A DNA stretch of 64,000 bases, taken from Pseudomonas sp. Au-Pse12 (GTDB lineage Bacteria > Pseudomonadota > Gammaproteobacteria > Pseudomonadales > Pseudomonadaceae). Below the pieces are notes generated by a model, which saw only the letters and a program-made list of their open reading frames with translations, was not told the DNA's origin and searched no databases. This document shows positions 57,035 to 64,000 of the stretch, in pieces. The first letter of the stretch is position 1. Each line of letters starts with the position of its first letter. The position numbers and the translations under genes are program-made. The DNA lies in the NCBI RefSeq assembly GCF_021341665.1, contig NZ_JAJTTH010000002.1, forward strand, positions 248,001 to 312,000, given 5' to 3'.

Positions 57035-58180
57035 TTACAGACAATCCGACAAAACCCGCACCAGCTTCTGCACCCGAGGATCCATCAATACATAAGGCCC
57101 CAGGGTATTTGTCACAAAACCGAATGCCACATCATGCTCCGGGTCAGCAAAACCGATGGAGCCACCCGCCCCCGGATGCCCGAATGCCCGCGCGCCCAAG
57201 CCAAAAGTGGCATTGGCCACCTGAGGCTGGTCGAGCATGCAACCCAGGCCAAAGCGGGTCTGGGTCAGCAACGTCTTGTCCATGCCCAGGCTGTGCTCCC
57301 GGGTCAGCTCTTCGAGCATATCGGCCTCCAGCAAGCTGCCATCCAGCAGGCCGCTGTAGAACCCGGCGAGGCTGCGGGCATTGCCGTGGCCATTGGCCGC
57401 CGGCTGCTGCATGCGCCGCCACTCGGGTTTATTGGTGCTGGTCAGGATAGACGGCGGATTGGTAAACGCCCGGGTAGTCATCGCATCCGGTTCGCGCAGG
57501 GTGACTTGCAACAGGCGCTGCGCCGCGGCATCACCGACATTGCCCTTGCTACGGGCAATGTGGGCCACCCGGTGGAACTCTGCGTCAGCCAGGCCGACAT
57601 GGAAGTCCAGCCCCAGGGGCTTGGCGACCCGGGCCACGATGGAATCTCCCGGCCCGCGCCCATCGGCACGCCGGATCAGCTCGCCAACCAGCCAGCCATA
57701 AGTGATGGCCGCGTAACCATGGCCCTCCCCCGGCGTCCACCAGGGCTGCTCGGCCGCCAGGGCATCGACCATGGTCTGCCATTCGTACAGGGCTTGTGCG
57801 GGCAACAGCTCGCGCAGCGCTGGCAGGCCGGCCTGATGGCAGAGCAACTGACGCAGGGTGATCGCCGCCTTGCCCGCCGCCGCGAACTCCGGCCAGTAAT
57901 CAGCCACTGGCGCGTCGAGCTTGAGCTTGCCTTCGGCCACCAGTTGCAAGGCGGTGACCGCGGTAAAGGTCTTGGTGCAAGAGAACAGGTTGGCGATGGT
58001 GTCGCTGTGCCAGGCCTCGGCGCCGTCCTTGTCCGCGGTACCGGCCCAGAGGTCGATGACGGTTTCCCCGCCGATCTGGATGCACAGCGCCGCGCCGCGC
58101 TCCTGGGGATCTTCGAACAGCGCGGCGAAAGCCTCGCGCACCGCCTCGAATTTAAGCTCGTAATGACCTTGAATCTGCAC
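57035..58180 (-). CDS. Serine hydrolase, class C beta-lactamase / EstB-like esterase
   Basis: A 381-residue member of the beta-lactamase PF00144 family. The start is GTG (58178-58180) with GGGAG upstream, giving VQIQGHYELKFEAVREAF; a longer frame is rejected because it adds a Cys/Arg-rich leader. The nucleophile motif SCTK is at 67-70 and the Tyr motif probably in GHGYAAITYG near 155-164. The C-terminal GHPGAGGSIGFAD provides the third motif (KTG equivalent). No signal peptide is seen, so it is likely a cytoplasmic esterase rather than a beta-lactamase. Confidence 0.88.
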   Translation of the reverse strand: MQIQGHYELKFEAVREAFAALFEDPQERGAALCIQIGGETVIDLWAGTADKDGAEAWHSDTIANLFSCTKTFTAVTALQLVAEGKLKLDAPVADYWPEFAAAGKAAITLRQLLCHQAGLPALRELLPAQALYEWQTMVDALAAEQPWWTPGEGHGYAAITYGWLVGELIRRADGRGPGDSIVARVAKPLGLDFHVGLADAEFHRVAHIARSKGNVGDAAAQRLLQVTLREPDAMTTRAFTNPPSILTSTNKPEWRRMQQPAANGHGNARSLAGFYSGLLDGSLLEADMLEELTREHSLGMDKTLLTQTRFGLGCMLDQPQVANATFGLGARAFGHPGAGGSIGFADPEHDVAFGFVTNTLGPYVLMDPRVQKLVRVLSDCL

Positions 58181-58277
58181 CCCTGACTCCCCCCGCAACA
58201 ATGCTCGACAACGTGGCGCGCATTGTTCCAGCCTCGAAGGCATTTGGGAACAGCCGCCGGGGCTGCCGCAACACCTC

Positions 58278-58342
58278 GTTTCAGAGGGCTGCCAGGCGTT
58301 CCCCGGCGCGCCGCGACCGCCGCTGATCAGCCCCTCTGAAAC
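58278..58342. terminator. Long inverted repeat after the glycoside hydrolase gene
   Basis: GTTTCAGAGGGCTG (58278-58291) and CAGCCCCTCTGAAAC (58328-58342) are complementary with one bulged base, around a 36-base GC-rich loop that can fold further. The right arm touches the stop codon of the minus-strand hydrolase gene. It has no T run; a structured 3' end or REP-like element is more likely than a classical terminator. Confidence 0.5.
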
Positions 58343-60733
58343 TCAATGACCGTTGCCCGAGTGGCCACCGGCATGCCCGCCTGGGCCCTTGCCACCGTGC
58401 GCCTTGTCGCCGCCCTCGCCATTGCGCTCGCCAGCCATGGCCTGCGCCGCCTCGACCCGGGCCTGCTCCGCGGCCTTGCCCAATTGGTCAATGGCCTGCA
58501 GGTTGCTCTTGCGCACGCTGTCGACAAAGCCCTGGAACGGCACGTCGGTGATGCCCACCAGGCCAAAGTGGCCGTTTTCACCGTCCAGCAGACGCCCGGT
58601 CACCGGCTGGTCCAGGTACTGGAACCAGTGCACGCCAACGATGGATGGCTCGCTGACCGCCTGCTTGAGGAAGTTGGCATAGGCTGGGCCACGGTCCTCT
58701 TCCCGGGCCAATTCGGTCACCCCGCCCCAGAATGGGCCGCGATCCCGGGAGCCGAAGTTGAACTCGGTCACCAGTACCGGTTTGTCGAGGCTGCGCAGAT
58801 AGGCAAAGTCCTGACCGTCCTGGGGCTTGAGGGTGTACATATTGAAACTCAGCACATCGCAATACTGAGCACAGGACGCCACCGCCTCAGGATTGCTGAC
58901 GGCAAACCGCCCGCCCAGCAGCAAGTGGTTGGGAGCGTGCCATTTCAGCGAGTCGGAGATGGTCTTGAAGTAGGTATCGGCGAAGACCTTCTGGAAATAT
59001 TTGAAGTCGGCCTCGATCTCCGGGTGCTCCGGGCTTGGCAACGGCGGGACGAAACCCGGGTCCTCCATCAATTCCCAGGCCGGCAGGTCGATGCCCCAGG
59101 CCTTCGACAGCCCGGCCTGGTTGCGGTACTTGTCACGCAGCTGCTTGAGGAACGCGCGCTTGGCCGGGACATCCGTCGTCAGGCGCAAGGTGCCGTAGGC
59201 CAGGGCATAACGGGATTTCGCATCGTCCCCGGGGCCGGCCCAGGCCAACTCGTTGTCGGCAAAGTAGCCGATCAGCCACGGGTCATCCCGATGATCCCGG
59301 GCGGCAATGGCCACAGCGCGTTCGGTAGCCATGGCAAAGCGCGGGTCGAAAGGGTCCGGCATGCCGCCCCACCAATCGCTGCCGGTGCTGATGCTGGCGT
59401 AATCGCCGACGATCGACAGTGGCAAGGTGTAAGGCACCCGGTCGGCCAAGCCCAGGGCCGGCGCACTCCAGTTGCCGAGGGTGTTGAAACCCCAGGCTTG
59501 CAGGCGGTCCAGGGTATGGCCAACCCAGCGCTTCTGGTCGAAGGCCGGTGCTGCACAAGGAGCAGCCTCGGGCGCCGCCGGCGCGGCTGCGGCCGGCGCC
59601 TGCCCGGGGGTTGCGTCGCCCTCGGTGCAGGGCTTGCCGTAGGTGCGTTGCAGGTTGGCCTGGTAGAAGTCGAACCAACGACCGGAGCCATAGCCTCGGC
59701 CCTGGTCCGCGCCGTTGCCGCCACGGTTGTCGCCTTCGCCGTAATACGCCGCCAGCGGTTCGTCGTCCTTGGGCAAGGCGCCGAACATCCATTCGCGCCC
59801 CGCGACATAAGTCCGGTTGTTGTCCGGGGCCACGGTATTGACCCCCAGGGAATAGAACGGATGCCCGAGCGGCGTTACCAGGAACCAGCGGCCATCACGT
59901 TTTTCGGTGCGGAAGAAACCGCTGGCCTTGAAGCTCGGCCCCTTGTTCCAGCCGCCGTAGATGTCCAGGGAGGCTTTCTCGCGCTCACCAAGCCAGCCCT
60001 TGAGTTGTTGCTGCTCCTTGGCATCGGCCGCCTTGAGCTGGTCGTCACTGGCGACTTTTTCCGGCCAGCGGGCCCGGGTCGATTGGCCGTAGGCATCCAC
60101 CAGCGAACCGTAGACCGCCTTGACCACGCCCTCGTCGTCCTGCACGCCGAAACGCTCAAGCAGGATGCTTTGCGCCACCTTGGGGTTGTCCATGGACAAG
60201 GTCACCGAGACCACCTGGCTGCGGTCCAGTTGCCCTTCGCTGCTGGCCAGCAGGATGCGCTGGTCATCCACGGTCATTGGCATCGGCGGCGCGGCCTTCA
60301 TGCCCTGGCTCAGCGGGCTGCTGGCCACCAGTGGCACCAGCAGGGTCTGCGCCGGGCCGGCCGGCAGGTCGACGCGGCTGACCAGGGTCTTGCCGTCGTT
60401 GCTCTGAACGGTCACGTACAGGGTCAGGGCCCAGTTCATCGCGCTCTGGATACGCAGGCTCATCATCCCCGACTGCGACCAGTCCCAGGCGCCGCTTTGC
60501 GGCGTCAGGCTCAGGCTGGGCCGGTTCGTCGGGTTGAAGATGATGCGCCGCAGCACTTCGCCTTCGGCCGTTTGCTCTGCATTGGACTGCGGCAGGCTGG
60601 CATCTTGTGTCGCCACCTGCACCACCGCGGCAGGCCGGACAAAGTTGAACAGCGTCTGTTGTCCGGTAGGAACCGCCCATACGGGCGCGGCAAACAACAG
60701 GGCAAGTACTGCGGGCAACGAACGGCGAATCAT
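58343..60733 (-). CDS. Secreted clan GH-A glycoside hydrolase (agarase-like) with Gly/His tail
   Basis: A 796-residue exported protein. A Sec signal covers about residues 1-20 (FAAPVWA). A beta-sandwich region (about 28-200) precedes a TIM barrel. The probable acid/base is Glu495 in YFADNELAW (Asn-Glu pair) and the nucleophile Glu657 in LVTEFNFGSR. An Ala/Pro-rich insert with two Cys lies at 369-395. Residues from about 768 to the end are a Gly/His-rich tail (GGHAGGHSGNGH) that may bind metal. Homologues are annotated as agarase; the polysaccharide, perhaps the cell's own, is unknown. The start MIRRSLPAVL is chosen at the signal peptide. Confidence 0.82.
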   Translation of the reverse strand: MIRRSLPAVLALLFAAPVWAVPTGQQTLFNFVRPAAVVQVATQDASLPQSNAEQTAEGEVLRRIIFNPTNRPSLSLTPQSGAWDWSQSGMMSLRIQSAMNWALTLYVTVQSNDGKTLVSRVDLPAGPAQTLLVPLVASSPLSQGMKAAPPMPMTVDDQRILLASSEGQLDRSQVVSVTLSMDNPKVAQSILLERFGVQDDEGVVKAVYGSLVDAYGQSTRARWPEKVASDDQLKAADAKEQQQLKGWLGEREKASLDIYGGWNKGPSFKASGFFRTEKRDGRWFLVTPLGHPFYSLGVNTVAPDNNRTYVAGREWMFGALPKDDEPLAAYYGEGDNRGGNGADQGRGYGSGRWFDFYQANLQRTYGKPCTEGDATPGQAPAAAAPAAPEAAPCAAPAFDQKRWVGHTLDRLQAWGFNTLGNWSAPALGLADRVPYTLPLSIVGDYASISTGSDWWGGMPDPFDPRFAMATERAVAIAARDHRDDPWLIGYFADNELAWAGPGDDAKSRYALAYGTLRLTTDVPAKRAFLKQLRDKYRNQAGLSKAWGIDLPAWELMEDPGFVPPLPSPEHPEIEADFKYFQKVFADTYFKTISDSLKWHAPNHLLLGGRFAVSNPEAVASCAQYCDVLSFNMYTLKPQDGQDFAYLRSLDKPVLVTEFNFGSRDRGPFWGGVTELAREEDRGPAYANFLKQAVSEPSIVGVHWFQYLDQPVTGRLLDGENGHFGLVGITDVPFQGFVDSVRKSNLQAIDQLGKAAEQARVEAAQAMAGERNGEGGDKAHGGKGPGGHAGGHSGNGH

Positions 60734-60826
60734 ATGAACCTGGCTCTCCCTAAAGACCGATGAACGGCCGGTGCTGAAGCGGTGACATGAAATAGACAGC
60801 ACGGCGCGCAAAGGTGCGCGCCCAGC

Positions 60827-62971
60827 TCAAGATATTTCTCTACGAAATGGCGGCAAAGCATTGAGGATAGCCTTGCCGTAGCGCTGAGTGACCAGACGAC
60901 GGTCCAGCAGGGTGATGGTGCCGCGGTCCTGCTCGGTACGCAGCAGGCGACCGCAGGCCTGGACCAGCTTGAGGGACGCATCCGGCACCGAGATTTCCAT
61001 GAACGGATTGCCGCCGCGGGCCTCGATCCACTCCGCCAGCGCTGCCTCCACCGGATCATCCGGCACCGAGAACGGGATCTTGGCGATCACCACGTGTTCG
61101 CAGTAGGCCCCGGGCAAGTCCACCCCTTCGGCGAAACTCGCCAGGCCGAACAGCACGCTGGAGTCGCCACCGTCGACCCGCGCCTTGTGCTTGTTCAAGG
61201 TCTCCTGCTTGGACAGGTTGCCCTGGATGAAGACCTGCTTGCGCCAGTCGCGATCCAGGCCGTCGAACACGTCCTGCATCTGCTTGCGCGAAGAGAACAG
61301 CACCAGGGTGCCCCGCGAACCCTCCACCAACTCCGGCAAATCGCGGATGATTGCCGCGGTATGCGCCGGCGCATCGCGCGGGTCGGCACGCAGGTCGGGC
61401 ACTCGCAACACCCCGGCATCAGCGTGATGGAAGGGGCTCGGCACCACGGCGGTCACGGCCTTTTTCGGCAGGCCGGCGCGCATGCGAAAGCGGTCGAAGG
61501 TGCCCAGGGCGGTCAGGGTCGCCGAGGTCACCAGGGCGCCGTAGGCGACGTTCCACAGATTGCGCCGGAGCATTTCCGCGGCAAGGATCGGGCTGGCGTT
61601 GACCTCGATGTCGAACAGCGAACCGCTCTCGGCCAGGGTCAGCCAGCGGGCCATGGGCGGATTGTCTTCCGGGTCCTCGATGGTGAACGCGGTCCACAGC
61701 TCCCAGTTGCCCGAAGCCCGGGCCAGCAGGCTGCCGAACAGCGGGTACCACTCCTCGGCCTGGTTGCTGGCGATGCCGATGTTGACCTCGCCATCCATGC
61801 CTTCCTTGAGCAGCTCGGTCAGCCGGGTAAACAGGTCGGTGAGACGGGAAAAGCCCTTTTTCAACTCCAGGCCCATCTCGCGCATGTGCTCGGGGATCAG
61901 CCCGCCAACAAACCGGTGGCGTGGCCGCTCGCGGCCTTCCATGTCCTCGCCGGTGCGGAAATCGGCGATCTGCTCGCAGGCGGTAAACATGAACTGCTGC
62001 TGGGTCTTGATTTCCCGCGCCAGCTCCGGCACCTGCTCGATCAGCCGCCCCAGGTCCCCGGGCAGCGGATGCTGGGCCAGCAGCTTGGTGAGGTTCTTGG
62101 CGGTCTGCTCCAGCCAGTCGGCGGTGGAGCGCAGCCGGGTGTAATGGGCGAAATGGCCAATGGCCTTGTCCGGCAGGTGGTGACCTTCGTCGAACACGTA
62201 GAGGGTGTCGCGCGGGTCCGGCAGCACGGCGCCGCCGCCCAGGGCCAGGTCGGCCAGGACCATGTCGTGGTTGGTGACGATCACGTCCACCTTGCCCATG
62301 CCTTCGCGGGCCTTGTAGAAGGCGCACTGGCCGAAGTTCGGGCAATGGCGGTTGGTGCACTGGCTGTGGTCGGTGGTCAGGCGCGCCCAGTCGGCGTCTT
62401 CCAGGGCCGTGGGCCAGCTGTCGCGGTCGCCGTCCCATTTATTCCCGGCGAGCTTCTCGATCATGCTGGTGAACAGCTTCTGGCTGGCTTCATCCACTTC
62501 GATCTTGAAGCCTTCTTCCTCGAACAGCTGGGCCGTGGCGGTCTGCGCGTGGCCTTCCTGGAGCAGCATGTCGAGCTTGGACAGGCACATGTAGCGCCCC
62601 CGGCCCTTGGCCAGGGAAAAGCTGAAATTCAGCCCGCTGTTGCGCATCAGGTCGGGCAGGTCCTTGTAGACGATCTGTTCCTGCAGGGCGACGGTGGCGG
62701 TGGCGATCACCAGGCGCTTGCCAGCGGCCTTGGCCGTGGGAATCGCCGCCAGGCTGTAGGCTACGGTCTTGCCGGTACCGGTGCCGGCCTCCACCGCGAC
62801 CACCGCCGGATCACCGCTGCGCCGGCCTTCGTCGTCGGTGTCGATGTCACCCAGGACCTTGGCCACTTCGGCGATCATCAGGCGCTGGCCATAACGCGGC
62901 TTGAGGCTCTTGGCTTCGAGAAAACGCGAGTAGGCGCCCTGGATCGTGGTTTTGAGTTCGTTGCTGATCAT
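60827..62971 (-). CDS. dinG: ATP-dependent DNA helicase DinG
   Basis: A 714-residue superfamily 2 5'-3' helicase with an Fe-S domain, involved in R-loop and replication-fork processing. The Walker A motif EAGTGTGKT is at 61-69. The four cluster Cys are probably 129 (YMCLS), 205, 210 and 216 (QCTNRHCPNFGQC). The DEAH box reads DEGH (FDEGHHLPD) and the C-terminal motif VI is QACGRLLRTEQDRG. The start MISNELKTTI is chosen over an upstream MCARKT. Its length suits E. coli DinG (716). Confidence 0.95.
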   Translation of the reverse strand: MISNELKTTIQGAYSRFLEAKSLKPRYGQRLMIAEVAKVLGDIDTDDEGRRSGDPAVVAVEAGTGTGKTVAYSLAAIPTAKAAGKRLVIATATVALQEQIVYKDLPDLMRNSGLNFSFSLAKGRGRYMCLSKLDMLLQEGHAQTATAQLFEEEGFKIEVDEASQKLFTSMIEKLAGNKWDGDRDSWPTALEDADWARLTTDHSQCTNRHCPNFGQCAFYKAREGMGKVDVIVTNHDMVLADLALGGGAVLPDPRDTLYVFDEGHHLPDKAIGHFAHYTRLRSTADWLEQTAKNLTKLLAQHPLPGDLGRLIEQVPELAREIKTQQQFMFTACEQIADFRTGEDMEGRERPRHRFVGGLIPEHMREMGLELKKGFSRLTDLFTRLTELLKEGMDGEVNIGIASNQAEEWYPLFGSLLARASGNWELWTAFTIEDPEDNPPMARWLTLAESGSLFDIEVNASPILAAEMLRRNLWNVAYGALVTSATLTALGTFDRFRMRAGLPKKAVTAVVPSPFHHADAGVLRVPDLRADPRDAPAHTAAIIRDLPELVEGSRGTLVLFSSRKQMQDVFDGLDRDWRKQVFIQGNLSKQETLNKHKARVDGGDSSVLFGLASFAEGVDLPGAYCEHVVIAKIPFSVPDDPVEAALAEWIEARGGNPFMEISVPDASLKLVQACGRLLRTEQDRGTITLLDRRLVTQRYGKAILNALPPFRREIS

Positions 62972-63070
62972 GGTTTTTCGGGCGCACAAAACGCTGGATA
63001 AATTTTCAGTGGTTCGAATCGGCCGCTATCATACCCCGCTAATTCATCCCGCGCAGAACGGAGTACCCGA

Positions 63071-63535
63071 ATGACCCCTTTCGCCCTTGCCTACACCCTG
63101 CATGTGCTGGCCGCCCTGGTCTGGGTCGGCGGCATGTTCTTCGCCTGGATGGTCCTGCGCCCCGCGGCCGTGGTCGCTCTGGAAGGGCCCGCGCGGCTGA
63201 AGTTGTGGGCCCAGGTGTTTCCGCGCTTTTTCGTCTGGGTATGGATCGCCGTGGTGCTGCTGCCGATCAGCGGTATCGGCCTGCTGCACTTGCGCTTCAG
63301 CGGTTTTGAAACCGCGCCGAAGTATGTGCAGATCATGATGGGGCTGTATCTGGTAATGACCGCCCTGTTCATTCGTATCCAGACCCTGCAACTGCCGGAG
63401 CTGCACAAGGCGCTGGCCGCCGAGGATTGGCCCGCTGGCGCTGCGGCGCTGGGCAAGATCCGCCGGCTGGTGGGCAGCAACCTGATCATCGGCCTGGTGC
63501 TGGTGGCCCTGGCCGCGGCCCGGCCGACCTTCTGA
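63071..63535 (+). CDS. CopD-family inner-membrane protein
   Basis: A 154-residue protein with four membrane helices. LAYTLHVLAALVWVGGMFF near residues 6-24 contains the conserved His and WVGG of the CopD/YkoX-like domain, and MGLYLVMTALF and NLIIGLVLVALAA form later helices. The family is linked to copper import or haem/redox handling, but most small homologues are uncharacterised. The ATG follows GGAGTACCCGA. It is divergent from dinG, with a 99-base gap. Confidence 0.85.
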   Translation: MTPFALAYTLHVLAALVWVGGMFFAWMVLRPAAVVALEGPARLKLWAQVFPRFFVWVWIAVVLLPISGIGLLHLRFSGFETAPKYVQIMMGLYLVMTALFIRIQTLQLPELHKALAAEDWPAGAAALGKIRRLVGSNLIIGLVLVALAAARPTF

Positions 63536-63574
63536 AAGCAAGCGCCCGCTACACGAGCGGGCGACTGGGGAAGC

Positions 63575-63590
63575 GCGGCCTCAAGGCCGC
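63575..63590 (-). terminator. Hairpin at the end of the collagen-like gene
   Basis: GCGGCC-TCAA-GGCCGC lies two bases past the stop of the minus-strand gene. A second hairpin, CGCCCGCT-ACACG-AGCGGGCG, is at 63543-63563. Neither is followed by a long T run, so they may be weak terminators for the convergent pair. Confidence 0.4.
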
Positions 63591-63592
63591 TG

Positions 63593-64000
63593 TTACAAAC
63601 GCTGGACCGTCAGCGAGCCGGCTTCTCCCACGGGCCCTGGTTGGCCCTGGGCGCCGGGGCGACCGCTCTTGCCGCCGTCGGTGCGATACACCAGGCAGCC
63701 CTTGGACTTGCCCCCGGCCCCCGGTTTGCCTCCGGCACCGGCCAGGCCACCGGCACCGCCATCGACCAGCACCTTGATCCGCTCACCAGGGAAGTCACGG
63801 GGCAACTCGACCCGGACCTGGGCGCCCGCCGCCCCTGGCCGTCCGTCGCCGCCGTTGTCACCATCGGCGCCGCGCCCGGCCTGGCCCCAGGTGCACCCCG
63901 GTTCCTGGCCGTTGGCGCCGTCAAGGCCGACATAGCCGGGAACACCCGCGCCGCCTCGAGCGTCCACCGACAACGTCTCAGCCTTCAGGGATTCGAACCG
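63593..64000 (-). CDS. Collagen-like Gly-rich protein (5' end outside window)
   Basis: The frame is open to the window edge (…RFESLKAETLSVDARGG), so the N-terminus is not visible; 135 residues can be read. The visible part is rich in Gly-x-y triplets (GVPGYVGLDGANGQ, GRPGAQGQPGPVGEAG), interrupted by a small non-repeat segment RVELPRDFPGERIKVLVDGG. Two Cys are seen (EPGCTW, SKGCLV). Such triplets form collagen-like triple helices in bacterial surface proteins. It ends SLTVQRL. Whether it is exported cannot be told without the N-terminus. Confidence 0.72.
   Translation of the reverse strand, partial: RFESLKAETLSVDARGGAGVPGYVGLDGANGQEPGCTWGQAGRGADGDNGGDGRPGAAGAQVRVELPRDFPGERIKVLVDGGAGGLAGAGGKPGAGGKSKGCLVYRTDGGKSGRPGAQGQPGPVGEAGSLTVQRL

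Noticed and set aside
58346..60763. 805-codon plus-strand frame opposite the glycoside hydrolase
   Set aside because: No family features; the minus strand has signal peptide and catalytic motifs.
61094..63001. 635-codon plus-strand frame opposite dinG
   Set aside because: Shadow of dinG, which shows Walker A, Fe-S Cys and motif VI.
63984..64000. GGTTCGAATCC on the minus strand, resembling a tRNA T-loop
   Set aside because: The neighbouring bases do not form the T stem or an acceptor end, and the collagen-like reading frame continues through it.

Overview
The window is chromosomal DNA of a fluorescent Pseudomonas, most like the P. protegens / P. chlororaphis / P. fluorescens group. The basis is recalled family similarity: a TtgABC/EmhABC efflux operon with a TtgR-type operator, a protocatechuate (pca) cluster with PcaR boxes, the rapA-YkgJ-nbdA-HIBADH gene order recalled from P. 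aeruginosa, the braCDEFG transporter, and Pseudomonas-type REP hairpins. GC content and codon use look uniform. I saw no insertion sequence, prophage, tRNA, rRNA or CRISPR array.

Layout. 1-2 kb: 3' part of an Old Yellow Enzyme gene and a DMT permease. 2-9 kb: emhR and its divergent operon emhABC, an RND multidrug pump. 9-21.4 kb: a consolidated catabolic island, with an OprD porin convergent to a long minus-strand series pcaR-pcaK-pcaI-pcaJ-pcaF-pcaH-pcaG-pcaT-pcaB-pcaD-pcaC. It encodes uptake of 4-hydroxybenzoate/protocatechuate and the whole beta-ketoadipate route to succinyl-CoA and acetyl-CoA. PcaR-type operators lie before pcaI, pcaK and pcaR. 22-24.6 kb: pitA, a 38-codon gene for the cbb3 oxidase subunit CcoM with FNR/Anr-like boxes upstream, and small conserved genes. 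24.7-27.8 kb: LysR, RidA, class V aminotransferase and a small charged protein. 28-36.2 kb: rapA, a Spinster-like MFS permease, a YkgJ-type Cys-cluster protein, an NbdA-like MHYT-GGDEF-EAL protein, and an HIBADH-like dehydrogenase whose gene overlaps the NbdA gene tail to tail.

36.4-38.6 kb holds the most unusual gene: a 726-residue orphan of the tubulin/FtsZ superfamily with recognisable nucleotide-binding loops and a T7 catalytic loop. 38.9-44.5 kb: a DUF2288 protein and the branched-chain amino-acid transporter braC-braDEFG, with a perfect 16-bp palindrome upstream. 44.7-47.2 kb: a four-gene bufferin-type operon (DUF2282 precursor peptide, DUF692 maturase, DUF2063 partner, DoxX membrane protein), a likely metal-handling modified-peptide system.

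47.2-64 kb: a LysR/SDR divergent pair, a lipoprotein, a COG2509 flavoprotein, a PLP cysteine-synthase-like enzyme, nhaA with a structured leader and TTG start, a SlyB-like lipoprotein, pdxH, an OmpA-family lipoprotein with Trp-rich repeats and a Lys/Ala tail, a class C beta-lactamase-like esterase, a clan GH-A glycoside hydrolase with a Gly/His tail, the helicase gene dinG, a CopD-like membrane protein, and the 3' part of a collagen-like gene running off the window. Starts were chosen from ribosome-binding sites and family N-termini. Family assignments come from motifs read by eye; no database search was run.
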